Assembly (NCBI RefSeq): GCF_021245725.1
Contig: NZ_JAJGSX010000036.1
Location: 31,027-95,026 of the forward strand
Source of the DNA: Pseudonocardia sp. TRM90224
GTDB taxonomy: Bacteria; Actinomycetota; Actinomycetes; Mycobacteriales; Pseudonocardiaceae
Length of the DNA stretch: 64,000 bases
Direction of reading: 5' to 3'
Shown: piece by piece, positions 25,167 through 33,608 of the stretch
Numbering within the stretch: the first letter of the stretch is position 1
Layout: every line of letters starts with the position of its first letter
Position numbers and translations under genes: made by a program
The notes under the pieces: generated by a model
The model's input: only the letters and a program-made list of their open reading frames with translations
What the model was told of the DNA's origin: nothing
The model's database searches: none

Positions 25167-26390
25167 TCAGGCGAGCGGGCCGAAGAAGGTGCGGAGCTCC
25201 CCGACCAGGAGTTCGGGGGTCTCCATCGCCGGGAAGTGGCCGCCGGAGTCGTACTCCGCCCAGTGCGAGTGCTGGCCGCCAGGGTCGATCACGGAGCGGA
25301 TGCTGTGGTCGGCGGCGAACACCGCGACGCCCGACGGCGGGCCGGGCGGCGCCGGCGGGGCGTCCGACGTGCTCTCACCCCAGCCCGACGCCGCCTGCGC
25401 GGCGAACTGCCGGTAGTCCTGCATGCCCTCATAGAGGATGTGCGCAGTCGCCGCGCCACTGCCGGTGAACCAGAAGATGCTGACGGTGGTGAGCAGCCGG
25501 TCGCGGTCGACGGCGTCCTCGGGGAGGGCCTTCGTGGGGTCGGTCCACTCCTGGAACTTCTCGGTGATCCACGCCAGCTGCCCGACGGGGGAGTCGTTCA
25601 GCGCGTAGCCGATGGTCTGCGGTCGCGTCGACTGGATCTGCAGGTAGCCGGTGCCGAACTCGCGGAAGGTGTTGAACCGCTCGGCACGCTCGCGGTCGCT
25701 CTCGGAGAGCCCGTCGAGGTCGAGGGCCGGTCCGAGCGGGAACGGGCCGGGCCCGGCCACGTGCGACCCGACGAGCCGGTGCGGCGCGAGCATCCCCAGC
25801 ATGCCGACGATCCCGGCGCCCATGTCGCTGCCGTGGGCGGCGTAGCGGTCGTAGCCGAGCCTGCGCATCAGCTCGTCGAGCGCCCCGGCCACCCGGAAGA
25901 GGCCGCCCCAGCCCGGTCCGTCGACCGGCTGGGAGAACCCGAAGCCCGGCAGCGACGGGATGACCAGGTGGAACGCGCGTGCGTCGGGCGCGCCGTGGGC
26001 GCGGGGATCGGTGAGCTCGCCGATCACGTCCAGGTACTCGACCGGGCCGCTCGGCCAGCCGTGCGTCAGCAGCAACGGCAGCGCGTCCGGCTCGGGGGAG
26101 CGCACGTGCAGGAAGTGGAACGTCTGCCCGTCGATCGACGTCGTGAACTGGGGAAACGTGTTGATGCGCGCCTCGTGCGCGCGCCAGTCGAAACCGCTGC
26201 GCCAGTACTCGGCCAGCTCGCGCAGGTAATCGAGCGGGACCCCGCGTGACCACCCGTTGCCGGCGGGCTCGCCGGGCCACCGGGTGTTGGCCAGCCTGGC
26301 GCGCAGGTCGTCGAGCGCCTGCTGTGGGACGTCGATCCGGAACGGGGTGATCGCGGTTGCGACCTCGTCTGTCGCTGCGTCGGCAGTCAT
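25167..26390 (-). CDS. Epoxide hydrolase family protein (EHN domain)
   Basis: A 407-residue microsomal-type epoxide hydrolase. The N-terminal EHN domain is seen (PFRIDVPQQALDDLRARLAN, DYLRELAEYW). The catalytic fold follows: oxyanion motif THGWPSGPVE, nucleophile Asp in AHGSDMGAGI, and His in YDSGGHFPAMETPE. The family opens epoxides to diols through a covalent ester on the Asp; here the substrate is unknown. The length is normal. It is divergent from the sensor-kinase gene across about 100 bp and ends before a double-hairpin repeat. Confidence 0.88.
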   Translation of the reverse strand: MTADAATDEVATAITPFRIDVPQQALDDLRARLANTRWPGEPAGNGWSRGVPLDYLRELAEYWRSGFDWRAHEARINTFPQFTTSIDGQTFHFLHVRSPEPDALPLLLTHGWPSGPVEYLDVIGELTDPRAHGAPDARAFHLVIPSLPGFGFSQPVDGPGWGGLFRVAGALDELMRRLGYDRYAAHGSDMGAGIVGMLGMLAPHRLVGSHVAGPGPFPLGPALDLDGLSESDRERAERFNTFREFGTGYLQIQSTRPQTIGYALNDSPVGQLAWITEKFQEWTDPTKALPEDAVDRDRLLTTVSIFWFTGSGAATAHILYEGMQDYRQFAAQAASGWGESTSDAPPAPPGPPSGVAVFAADHSIRSVIDPGGQHSHWAEYDSGGHFPAMETPELLVGELRTFFGPLA

Positions 26391-26494
26391 GGCCCGGACG
26401 TTAGGAATGCGCGCTGGAGCCTGGCTGGAACCGTCCTGGCTAGGATGCGGTCAGCGCGGAGACCGGATACCGCGCCCGGCGGTGCGAGGCGATC

Positions 26495-28813
26495 GTGACT
26501 GGTCAGCGGGATGTGGAGGCCGGCGCTGTTGGGGGCGGCGCTGCCGATTGGTGGCGGATGCCCGAGCTTGCGCCGCGCTTCGTCCAGTTCGTCGTGACTG
26601 TTGTCGTGGCCAACTTCGCGTTCAACGCGCTGACGCACATCGTCAAACAGGGCCAGCCGCTCGTCGCGGCCGTGATCGCTGCGCCGCTGGTCGTGACCCT
26701 GGTCGTGATCCAGCTGTACCTGAGCTCGCCGCGCACCGACCTGCGGTCGTGGCGCGTCCTCGCGGCTGTCGGCCTCCAGGCGCTGCTCATCTGCGTCCCG
26801 CAGCTCTGGTTCGGCCAGGCGTTCCTCGGGCTGCCGGGATTCCTGGCGGGCACCGCGCTGCTCGTGTTCCGCCCGGTGATCGCGTGGCCCCTCTTCGGGG
26901 TGGTGGTCGTCCTCGCCGGGGTGGCCAGGTGGCTCGACGCCGAGAACATCCCGCAGGCGGTGTACACGGTCGTCCAGACCGTGCTCCTCGCGATCGTGAT
27001 CTACGGGCTCTCTCGCCTTCGTCGGTCGGCGGGCGAGTTGCGTGACACCCGCACGGCGCTCGCCGACGCCGCCGTGACGCGGGAGCGGCTGCGGTTCGCC
27101 GCTGCCGTCCGCGAGCTCGTCGGGCGGCGGATCTCGGCCATCACCGTCGTCACCGAGCTGGCACGCCGGAGGCTCGACACCGACACCGACGAGGTGCGCG
27201 AGCAACTGGGCCAGGTGCTGGAGCTCTCGCGCAGCGCGCTCGCCGACGTGCGGACGGTCGCCAGCACCTACCGCGAGCTGCCGCTCGACCGCGAGCTCGA
27301 AACCGTCCGGTCGACGCTGACGGCCGCCGGAGTCAGCGTGACCGTGCGCCGCGACCGGACGGCCGTCCCGTCGCAGGTGGGGACGCTGCTCGCGACGGTG
27401 CTGCGGGAGGCCGTGACCAACGTGCTGCGCCACAGCTGTGCGCAGCGGTGCGACATCGTGCTGGCCGGCGAGGGCGACCGGGTGGTGCTGGACATCGGCA
27501 ACGACGGTGTTGCGGCGGAGCCCGGCACAGGCGGCAACGCGTTGGACGCGCTGTCGCGCAGGGCGGCGGCACTCGGTGGGACGCTCGAGGCGGGCGCCGA
27601 CGGGCCTGGGCGCTTCCGGGTGCGTGTCGCGGTTCCGTTGCGTGTGGAGACCGACCGGCCCGAGCGCGCCACCAGGTACCCCGTCCCGGCCGAGCAGGCA
27701 CCGCGGTTCGCGACGTGGGCGCTGATCGGGTTGCTCTGCGTGATGGCGATCGGCTCGTCGATGATCTCGATCCTCGCCGTGCCCGACCCGGCCGCGCTGG
27801 TGGTCTCGATCGCCTGCCCGCTCACCAGCCTGCTGCTCCAGCTGCTGGTCGTCAGCCGGTCCAGCGCCGATCCGCGCTCATTGGCGGTGCGTGCCGCGTT
27901 CGGCGCGCAGCTCGTGCTGGCGTTCACCCCGATCGTGCTCTTCGGCTCGGTCGTTCCCGTCGCGTTCGGGGCCGCCGCGGGCACCGCCTTGCTCATCCTG
28001 CGCCCCGCCGCCGCGACCGCGACCTTCGTCGCGCTGGTTGCCAGCACCGCGCTCGTGCCGCAGATGTACAGCGGCGACTGGTTCTGGACGACGTGGCTGG
28101 TCCAGGCCTCGTTCAACAACGGGCTGGAGATCTTCGCGCTCACCCGGCTGCGCTCGCTGGTGGTGCGGTTGCACTCCGCGCGGACGGAGCGCGCGGCGCT
28201 CGCCGTCGCGGCCGAGCGGTTGCGCTTCGCCAGCGACCTGCACGACCTGCTCGGCTTCTCGCTCTCCGCGATCACGTTGAAGACCGAGCTGGCGCTTCGG
28301 CTCGTCGACATCGACCCGGAACGCGCCGACCGCGAGCTCGACGAGGTGCTCGCGCTCTCCCGGCAGGCGTTGCTCGACGCCAGGGCGGTCGCCCGCAGCT
28401 CCCACGACCTGTCGTTGGAGGACGAGGCCTCGTCGGCCGTCCGGCTGCTGACCGCCGCCGGCATCGACGTCACGACGCACGTAGACGGGCGGCCCCTGCC
28501 CGCCGACGTGCGCACCGTGCTCGCGACGGTGCTGCGGGAAGGCGCCACCAACCTGCTGCGGCACAGCAAGGCGCGCAGCTGCGAGATCGTCGTGGCCCGC
28601 AGCGGCCGTTCCGTCACGATCGAGATGGTGAACGACGGCGCGCCGGAGGCGGCCGTCTCGGCGGCGGGAACGGGCATCCGTAACCTGACCGCACGGGTCG
28701 AGGCGCTCGGCGGCCGGTTGGACGCCGGCCGGGCGGGCGAGACGACGTACCGGCTGCATGCCGCCGTGCCCCTGCCGATCCACGACGAGGTGATCTTGGG
28801 AGCCGTCCGGTGA
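26495..28813 (+). CDS. Tandem NarL-type sensor histidine kinase, first half degenerate
   Basis: A 772-residue protein made of two consecutive kinase units, each with a membrane block followed by a HisKA_3-like helix and ATPase region. Unit 1: TM helices in about 28-180, then FAAAVRELVGRRISAIT, where Arg206 stands at the phospho-acceptor position; its glycine box is altered (GTGGNALDALSRR). Unit 2: TM block about 405-550, then SDLHDLLGFSLSAIT with His583 intact, N-box VLREGATNLLRHS and G-box GTGIRNLTARVEALGG. The second half should therefore carry the catalytic and acceptor functions. The stop overlaps the response-regulator start by 4 bp, so the two form a two-component pair. The signal is unknown. 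Confidence 0.88.
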   Translation: MTGQRDVEAGAVGGGAADWWRMPELAPRFVQFVVTVVVANFAFNALTHIVKQGQPLVAAVIAAPLVVTLVVIQLYLSSPRTDLRSWRVLAAVGLQALLICVPQLWFGQAFLGLPGFLAGTALLVFRPVIAWPLFGVVVVLAGVARWLDAENIPQAVYTVVQTVLLAIVIYGLSRLRRSAGELRDTRTALADAAVTRERLRFAAAVRELVGRRISAITVVTELARRRLDTDTDEVREQLGQVLELSRSALADVRTVASTYRELPLDRELETVRSTLTAAGVSVTVRRDRTAVPSQVGTLLATVLREAVTNVLRHSCAQRCDIVLAGEGDRVVLDIGNDGVAAEPGTGGNALDALSRRAAALGGTLEAGADGPGRFRVRVAVPLRVETDRPERATRYPVPAEQAPRFATWALIGLLCVMAIGSSMISILAVPDPAALVVSIACPLTSLLLQLLVVSRSSADPRSLAVRAAFGAQLVLAFTPIVLFGSVVPVAFGAAAGTALLILRPAAATATFVALVASTALVPQMYSGDWFWTTWLVQASFNNGLEIFALTRLRSLVVRLHSARTERAALAVAAERLRFASDLHDLLGFSLSAITLKTELALRLVDIDPERADRELDEVLALSRQALLDARAVARSSHDLSLEDEASSAVRLLTAAGIDVTTHVDGRPLPADVRTVLATVLREGATNLLRHSKARSCEIVVARSGRSVTIEMVNDGAPEAAVSAAGTGIRNLTARVEALGGRLDAGRAGETTYRLHAAVPLPIHDEVILGAVR

Positions 28814-29415
28814 TCACGGTGTTGCTCGCCGAGGACATGCACATGGTCCGCGGCGCGCTGGTGGCGCTGCTCGGACTGGAGGAGGGCATCGAGGTGGTCG
28901 CCGAGGTCGCGGCCGGCGACCAGATCGTGCCGGCCGCGCTGCGGCACCGGCCCGACGTCGCGGTCCTCGACATCGACCTGCCCGGCATCGACGGGATCAC
29001 CGCCGCCGGTCTGCTGCGCGAGCAGCTGCCCGAGGTGCGGATACTGGTGCTGACCAGCCTCGCCCGCCCCGGGACGCTGCGCAGGGCGCTGGCCGCGCGG
29101 GTGGAGGGGTTCATCGGCAAGGACGCGCGGCCCGCCGACCTGGCAGCGGCGATCCGCGACGTCGCGGCGGGCAAGCGGGTGGTCGACAGCCAGCTCGCGC
29201 TGGCCGCGCTGGACAGCGGGACGTCCCCGCTGACCGCCCGCGAGCTCGCCGTGCTGCGGCTCGCCGCCGACGGCACCGACCCCGGCGACATCGCGGCGAA
29301 GCTCTTCCTCTCACCCGGCACCGTGCGCAACTACCTCACGACGATCATCAGCAAGCTCAACGCCCGCAACAGGGTGGACGCGATCCGGATCGCGAGCGAC
29401 AGCGGCTGGCTCTGA
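28810..29415 (+). CDS. NarL/FixJ-family response regulator
   Basis: A 201-residue response regulator. Receiver domain 1-120 with acidic pair Glu8/Asp9, phospho-acceptor Asp54 in VLDIDLPGIDG and conserved Lys in GFIGKDARPADL. LuxR-type HTH 140-201 (LTARELAVLRLAADGTDPGD, then FLSPGTVRNYLTTIISKL). It is translationally coupled to the sensor kinase by a GTGA overlap. Close to DesR-like regulators in layout, which does not fix its targets. Confidence 0.92.
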   Translation: MITVLLAEDMHMVRGALVALLGLEEGIEVVAEVAAGDQIVPAALRHRPDVAVLDIDLPGIDGITAAGLLREQLPEVRILVLTSLARPGTLRRALAARVEGFIGKDARPADLAAAIRDVAAGKRVVDSQLALAALDSGTSPLTARELAVLRLAADGTDPGDIAAKLFLSPGTVRNYLTTIISKLNARNRVDAIRIASDSGWL

Positions 29416-29487
29416 CCCGGCAGGTCCCAGCGTGGACGGCCCGCCTACCGCGGCGGGGTATGCGGGCGTCGCGGAGTTGGCGGGGCG

Positions 29488-29526
29488 TGAAAATTTCATC
29501 ACCGGATGGTGTCTGTGGCACATCCG
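29488..29526 (+). promoter_or_regulatory. AT-rich palindrome and inverted repeat before the SARP gene
   Basis: TGAAA-A-TTTCA at 29488-29498 stands out as AT-rich in a GC-rich gap. CGGATG (29503-29508) and CATCCG (29521-29526) form a second inverted repeat. Both lie 55-95 bp before the chosen GTG and may be promoter or operator elements. Confidence 0.35.
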
Positions 29527-29582
29527 CGCAGCCGCCCGGCGCGGTGGACTTCTCCTGTTCGTCGTTGCAGAGGAGTCCGACC

Positions 29583-30317
29583 GTGGAGATCGACGTACTG
29601 GGGCCGCTGGTGGCCGAGCTGGACGGGTGTCCGGTCGCGCCGAGCGCGGCGAAGCCGCGGCAGGTGCTCGCGTTGCTGGCAATTCGTGCGGGGCAGGTGG
29701 TCCCCGGCGCGACCCTCATCGACGAGCTCTGGGACGACCGCCCGCCGCCCAGCGCACGCGCCACGCTGCAGACCTACGTGATGCAGGTGCGGAAGCACCT
29801 CGCGACCGGGAAGGCCGCCGTCGCGACCCGCCTCAACGGCTACCTGCTCGACGTCGCCCCGGAGTGCGTCGACGCGAACCGCTACGAGCGGCTGGTCCGC
29901 GCCGGTGCGGCCGCGGCCGACCAGGACGATCCCGCGACGGCCGCCCGGCTCTACCGGGATGCGCTCGACATGTGGCGCGGACCGGCGCTCGTCGACGTGC
30001 CGGTGGGGCCGGTCCTCGCGATCGAGGTGACCCGCCTGGAAGAGGGCCGGCTCGCCGCGTTGGAGGCCCGGATCGACGCGGAGCTGCGGCTCGGCCGGCA
30101 TCTCGCGGTGCTCGGCGACCTGGCCGCGCTGAGCGCCAGCCACCCGACGCACGAGAACCTGACCGCCCAGTACATGACCGCGCTCTCGCTCGCCGGCCGG
30201 CCGCGGCAGGCGCTCGACGCCTTCCGCAGGCTGCGCGCGACGCTCGTCGACGAGCTGGGCATGGAACCGTCGGCCCGCGTGCAGCACCTGCACCGCGAGA
30301 TCCTGCAGGCCGGCTGA
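29583..30317 (+). CDS. SARP-family transcriptional activator (BTAD domain)
   Basis: A 244-residue Streptomyces-antibiotic-regulatory-protein type activator. Winged-helix DNA-binding domain about 1-90 (VEIDVLGPLVAELDG, SAAKPRQVLALLAI, LIDELWDDRPPPSARATLQT), then bacterial transcriptional activation domain 95-244 ending ELGMEPSARVQHLHREIL. The GTG start follows GAGGAG; the frame is open 41 codons upstream. SARPs usually switch on secondary-metabolite clusters, but no such cluster is adjacent, so its target is not evident. Confidence 0.85.
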   Translation: MEIDVLGPLVAELDGCPVAPSAAKPRQVLALLAIRAGQVVPGATLIDELWDDRPPPSARATLQTYVMQVRKHLATGKAAVATRLNGYLLDVAPECVDANRYERLVRAGAAAADQDDPATAARLYRDALDMWRGPALVDVPVGPVLAIEVTRLEEGRLAALEARIDAELRLGRHLAVLGDLAALSASHPTHENLTAQYMTALSLAGRPRQALDAFRRLRATLVDELGMEPSARVQHLHREILQAG

Positions 30318-30330
30318 GCGGCCCCCGTTT

Positions 30331-30675
30331 TCAGGCGTGCACGCGCTCGGCGTTGATCCGCTGGATGCGTTCGGTACCCCATTCCCCGAGCGCGGCCAGC
30401 GCCGAGTTGAGGGAGATGCCGTGCTCGGTGAGCGAGTACTCGACCTTCGGCGGCACCTGGCGGTAGACCTCGCGATGCACGAGGCCGTCCTCCTCCATCT
30501 CGCGCAGGTGCTGGATCAGCATCTTCTCGCTGACCCCCGGTAGGCCCCTGCGCAGCTCGGCGAACCGACGGGTGCCGTGCGCCTCCAGGTCCCACAGGAT
30601 CAGCGACTTCCACTTGCCGGAGACGACGTCCATGGCGGCGTCGATCCCGCAGAAGTAGGGGCCGGATCTCGCCAT
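30331..30675 (-). CDS. HxlR-family transcriptional regulator
   Basis: A 114-residue winged-helix regulator of the HxlR type (SGKWKSLILWDL, RFAELRRGLPGVSEKMLIQH, YSLTEHG), with Cys near the N-terminus (GPYFCGID). The ATG at 30675 was chosen for the AAGGAG SD 6 nt upstream. It is divergent from the reductase gene with an 86-bp gap holding a palindrome, so it probably controls that gene. Confidence 0.88.
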   Translation of the reverse strand: MARSGPYFCGIDAAMDVVSGKWKSLILWDLEAHGTRRFAELRRGLPGVSEKMLIQHLREMEEDGLVHREVYRQVPPKVEYSLTEHGISLNSALAALGEWGTERIQRINAERVHA

Positions 30676-30699
30676 GCCGCGCTCCTTGCTTACCAAAAG

Positions 30700-30712
30700 G
30701 TGGGTATCCCAC
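30700..30712. promoter_or_regulatory. Candidate HxlR operator
   Basis: GTGGG-TAT-CCCAC, a perfect-arm dyad in the 86-bp divergent gap between the HxlR gene and the reductase gene. Nearby AT-rich ACTAAATAGT may be promoter sequence. Confidence 0.5.
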
Positions 30713-30761
30713 TAAATAGTCGGTACTGGTCAAACGTACCTGCTGCGAAAAGGATCGTGGC

Positions 30762-31637
30762 ATGACGAAGACAGAAACGAACCGGGTGAGCCTGCTCGGG
30801 TTGGGCGCGATGGGCCACGCGCTGGCGGCGGCGGTCGTCGCGGCCGGCCACGACACAACGGTGTGGAACCGGTCGGAGGGCAAGGCCGGCGATCTGGTGA
30901 AGCAGGGCGCGGTGGAAGCGTCGAGCGTCGGTGCCGCCGTGCGCGCGGCGGACGTCGTGGTCGTCTGCCTGTTCGACCACGAGTCCGTGCACGAGGTGCT
31001 CGATCCGCACGCGGCCGACCTCGCCGGACGGGTTGTGGTCAACCTGACCACGACGTCGCCCGACCAGTCGCGCGAGCTCACCACCTGGGCCGCCGCAGCC
31101 GGGATCCGGTACCTGGACGGCGGGATCATGGCTGTTCCGCACATGATCGGGAAGCCGGGGTCCTCGATCTTCTACAGCGGCGACACCGCCGTGTTCGAGC
31201 AGCACCGCGCGCTGCTGGACCTCTGGGGCGCCAGCATCTTCTACGGGGAGGACGCGGGCCTGGCCTCGCTGTACGACATCGCGCTGCTCGCCGGCATGTA
31301 CGTCATGTGGGCGGGGTTCATCCACGGCGCGGCGATGGTGGCGCCCTCCGGCATGTCGGCGCGCGACTTCGCGAAGCTGGCCGCGCCGTGGCAGTCGGCG
31401 ATGACGGCCTCCTTCGCCGGGCTGGCCGAGGTGATCGACAGCGGCGACTACACGCTGAAGGGTGACGACCAGAGCCTGGAGTTCTCCGACCTTACGAAGA
31501 TGGTCGAGGCGAGCAGGGCGCAGGGCATGGACCCGGTGGCCGTCGAGATGGTGCAGGAGCTGATGCGCCGCCAGATCGATGCGGGGTTCGGCAAGGAGAG
31601 CGTCGCCCGGATCTACGAGAGCGTCCGCGCGCGGTGA
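30762..31637 (+). CDS. NADPH-dependent reductase of the imine-reductase / 6-phosphogluconate-dehydrogenase-like family
   Basis: A 291-residue protein. N-terminal Rossmann domain with GLGAMGHALAAAVVAAGH and WNRSEGKA, which points to NADP use. The central part reads PGSSIFYSGD and the C-terminal helical domain starts GLASLYDIALLAGMY, a pattern seen in actinobacterial imine reductases. The family reduces cyclic imines; the natural substrate is usually unknown. It is divergent from an HxlR regulator. Its stop is followed 2 bp later by the 61-bp GTCGAC repeat. Confidence 0.85.
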   Translation: MTKTETNRVSLLGLGAMGHALAAAVVAAGHDTTVWNRSEGKAGDLVKQGAVEASSVGAAVRAADVVVVCLFDHESVHEVLDPHAADLAGRVVVNLTTTSPDQSRELTTWAAAAGIRYLDGGIMAVPHMIGKPGSSIFYSGDTAVFEQHRALLDLWGASIFYGEDAGLASLYDIALLAGMYVMWAGFIHGAAMVAPSGMSARDFAKLAAPWQSAMTASFAGLAEVIDSGDYTLKGDDQSLEFSDLTKMVEASRAQGMDPVAVEMVQELMRRQIDAGFGKESVARIYESVRAR

Positions 31638-31639
31638 CC

Positions 31640-31700
31640 GTCGACAACGACATTATGGCGGTTTGTTAGCGCTAACAACAGCCGAAACGTCGTTGTCGAC
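31640..31700. repeat. 61-bp GTCGAC-ended inverted-repeat element, copy 1
   Basis: Outer arms of 15 bp (GTCGACAACGACATT with its complement, one mismatch), an inner arm pair GGCGGTT/AACAGCC and a central palindrome GTTAGC-GCTAAC. It fills the gap between the convergent reductase and WYL genes and supplies the last codons and stop of the WYL gene. The second copy is at 63908-63968. Confidence 0.85.
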
Positions 31701-32648
31701 GGCCGCCAGGCACCGCCTGCCCTGCTCGCGGATCGCGGCAGCCACCTCCGCCGTCCCGTCGACCAGCGTGAACCCGACGCCGACCGACGTGATCATCCAG
31801 ACCAGGTCGGTCGCGGAGGGGCCTCCGACGTGCATGAGGCAGCTCGACGCGTCGACCGTCTCCAGCACACCCATCCCCGGCCAGACCCGGTCGGCGAGCT
31901 CGTCGGCGGAGCCATCCAGCCGGACGGTCGCCTGGTGCCGCCACGCCTTGATGGAGAGCTGGTTCGACAGGTACGTCACGACGTCGCCCTCGGGCGGCTC
32001 GCGAGGGGTGAAGCGCGGGCCGTTGGGGATGCGCGGCGCCATCCGGTCGGCGCGGAAGGTGCGCCAGTCGGTCCGGTCGACGTCCCAGGCCACCAGGTAC
32101 CAGTGCCGCACGAAGCTGACCAGGCTGTGCGGCTCGACCGTGCGGACCGACGCGCCGCCGACGCGTGAGGTGTAGTCGAAGCGGAGCACCTCGTGCCGTC
32201 GGCACGCTTCGGCGACGGCCATCAGCACGTCGGGGCTCACCGGCGGGCCGGAGGCGCCGTCCACCCGGACGGTCGCGGCGTGCAGCGTCGCCACCCGGTG
32301 CCGCAGCCGCGAGGGGAGCACCTGCTCCAGTTTCCCGAGCGCGCGCAGCGACGTCTCCCCGATGCCGGCCACGGAGCCGGCCGACGCCGTGCGAAGCCCG
32401 ACGACCACGGCGACGGCCTCGTCGTCGTCGAGCAGCAGCGGCGGCAGTGCCGCGCCGGCACCGAGCTGGTAGCCGGCGGTGCCACGGCTGGCGTGCACGG
32501 GGTAGCCGAGCTCGCGCAGCCGGTCGACGTCGCGGCGCACGGTGCGGGTGGTGACGCCGAGCCGTTCCGCGAGGTCGGCGCCGGTCCACTCACGGTGGGC
32601 CTGGAGCAACGACAGCAGCTTCAGGAGCCTTGCCGAGGTCTCGAGCAC
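31653..32648 (-). CDS. HTH-WYL transcriptional regulator
   Basis: A 331-residue regulator. DeoR-like winged helix at 1-60 (LLKLLSLLQAHREWTGADLA, VTTRTVRRDVDRLRELG), a middle linker, the WYL core about 140-210 (LRFDYTSRVGG, VSFVRHWYLVAWDVDR, TFRADRM) and a WCX-like C-terminal part. WYL domains bind small ligands or nucleic acid. The GTG at 32648 was chosen as the family start; the open frame goes far upstream without support. The last 16 residues (from VDNDV) are encoded by the 61-bp repeat. Confidence 0.87.
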   Translation of the reverse strand: MLETSARLLKLLSLLQAHREWTGADLAERLGVTTRTVRRDVDRLRELGYPVHASRGTAGYQLGAGAALPPLLLDDDEAVAVVVGLRTASAGSVAGIGETSLRALGKLEQVLPSRLRHRVATLHAATVRVDGASGPPVSPDVLMAVAEACRRHEVLRFDYTSRVGGASVRTVEPHSLVSFVRHWYLVAWDVDRTDWRTFRADRMAPRIPNGPRFTPREPPEGDVVTYLSNQLSIKAWRHQATVRLDGSADELADRVWPGMGVLETVDASSCLMHVGGPSATDLVWMITSVGVGFTLVDGTAEVAAAIREQGRRCLAAVDNDVSAVVSANKPP

Positions 32649-32792
32649 AGCCCCAGAGTGGCACGCAAATAGGTCCGAGGTGGTCCTAAGTGCCCGACCT
32701 GGCCGTAAAGGGCGTGCATGCCTTCTTTCGGTCGCTACGCTGAATCCCGCGAGGAACCGGCTGTTTTCTCCGGTTTCCGGGTATCTGGGGGG

Positions 32793-33539
32793 ATGGTGCG
32801 GACGAAAGCGGGGAGCCTTTGGCGAGCGCTCCCGGGCGCGCTCGGCACGGCTGGGAGGGTCGACAGCGTCGAGCTGAAGGTGCTGCTCGACGAGCACCTG
32901 GCCGACGCCGTCGAGATGCTGGGCCCGCAGCTGCACGTCCCGTCGCTGCGCCGGGTGTACTTCCTCGACACCCCGGCCCTTGCGCTGGCCCGGAGCGGGA
33001 TCGTGGTCAGGGCCCGTGAGCTGCGCCGACCCGGCAGCTCGACGGGCCGCCGCGCCGACGTCGTGGTCAAGCTGCGCCGGCCGTGCCGGGGCAAGCCGCC
33101 GCGCGGGCGCAACCTCGTCGTCGAGCTCGACGCGCTGCCGGCATCCGTCACGTGGTCCGGCTCGATCGCGAGGAGGCTGAAGGCGGGGGCGGTGACCGAC
33201 CGGATGGCCGCTCGCCGGCCCGCTCGCAACCTCCTCGACGAGCCGCAGCGTCGGCTGGTCGAGGTCGCCGCCCCCAGCGTCGATCTCGACGACCTCGTCG
33301 TGCTCGGGCCGATCGACGTCGTGCGGCTGCGCTCGGTGGAGCGGGGCTACCGGATCGACGTCGAGTCGTGGCAGTTCCCGGGCGGCGCCAACGTCGTCGA
33401 GCTCTCGGTGAAGTGCCGCCCCACCAGGTCGAAGCACACCGTCAAGGCCGTCCGCAGCCTCATCGTCGACCGGCGCATCGCGCTCGCGCCGCACCAGCTG
33501 ACCAAGACCCAGCTCGCGATGCGGCTGCTCGCCGACTGA
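32793..33539 (+). CDS. CYTH-like domain protein
   Basis: A 248-residue protein with features of the CYTH (CyaB/thiamine triphosphatase) fold: ELKVLLDEHLADAVEML at the start, RRVYFLDTPALALARSGIVV with VRARELR, then ADVVVKLRR and later VELSVKCRPTRSKHTVKAVR. These supply the alternating acidic and basic residues of the triphosphate tunnel, although the usual N-terminal ExExK is altered to ELKV. The substrate is unknown. The start is ATG 32793 or GTG 32796 after GGGGGG. An AACCGG/CCGGTT inverted repeat lies just upstream (32755-32775). It is divergent from the WYL gene. Confidence 0.7.
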   Translation: MVRTKAGSLWRALPGALGTAGRVDSVELKVLLDEHLADAVEMLGPQLHVPSLRRVYFLDTPALALARSGIVVRARELRRPGSSTGRRADVVVKLRRPCRGKPPRGRNLVVELDALPASVTWSGSIARRLKAGAVTDRMAARRPARNLLDEPQRRLVEVAAPSVDLDDLVVLGPIDVVRLRSVERGYRIDVESWQFPGGANVVELSVKCRPTRSKHTVKAVRSLIVDRRIALAPHQLTKTQLAMRLLAD

Positions 33540-33608
33540 AAGTTCCCCACCGTTTTGCCCATCTACACGGGCAAAACGGCGTGCAGGTTGGCAAAACGGT
33601 GGGGAAGT
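33540..33608. repeat. Type-B CCCCACCGTTTTG repeat
   Basis: Starts at the base after the CYTH stop and runs into the stop codon of the convergent gene. It carries CCCCACCGTTTTGCCC, then GGGCAAAACGGCG, GTGCAGGTTGGC and a final CAAAACGGTGGGG, so the AAAACGG word appears three times including the inverted one. Closely related to 47068-47137. Confidence 0.9.

Noticed and set aside
22920..26249. 1109-codon plus-strand frame over PucR, esterase and epoxide hydrolase
   Set aside because: It crosses three well-supported minus-strand genes and shows only low-complexity antisense composition.
29583..30317. SARP gene as evidence of an antibiotic cluster here
   Set aside because: No polyketide, peptide-synthetase, RiPP-modifying or terpene genes surround it.
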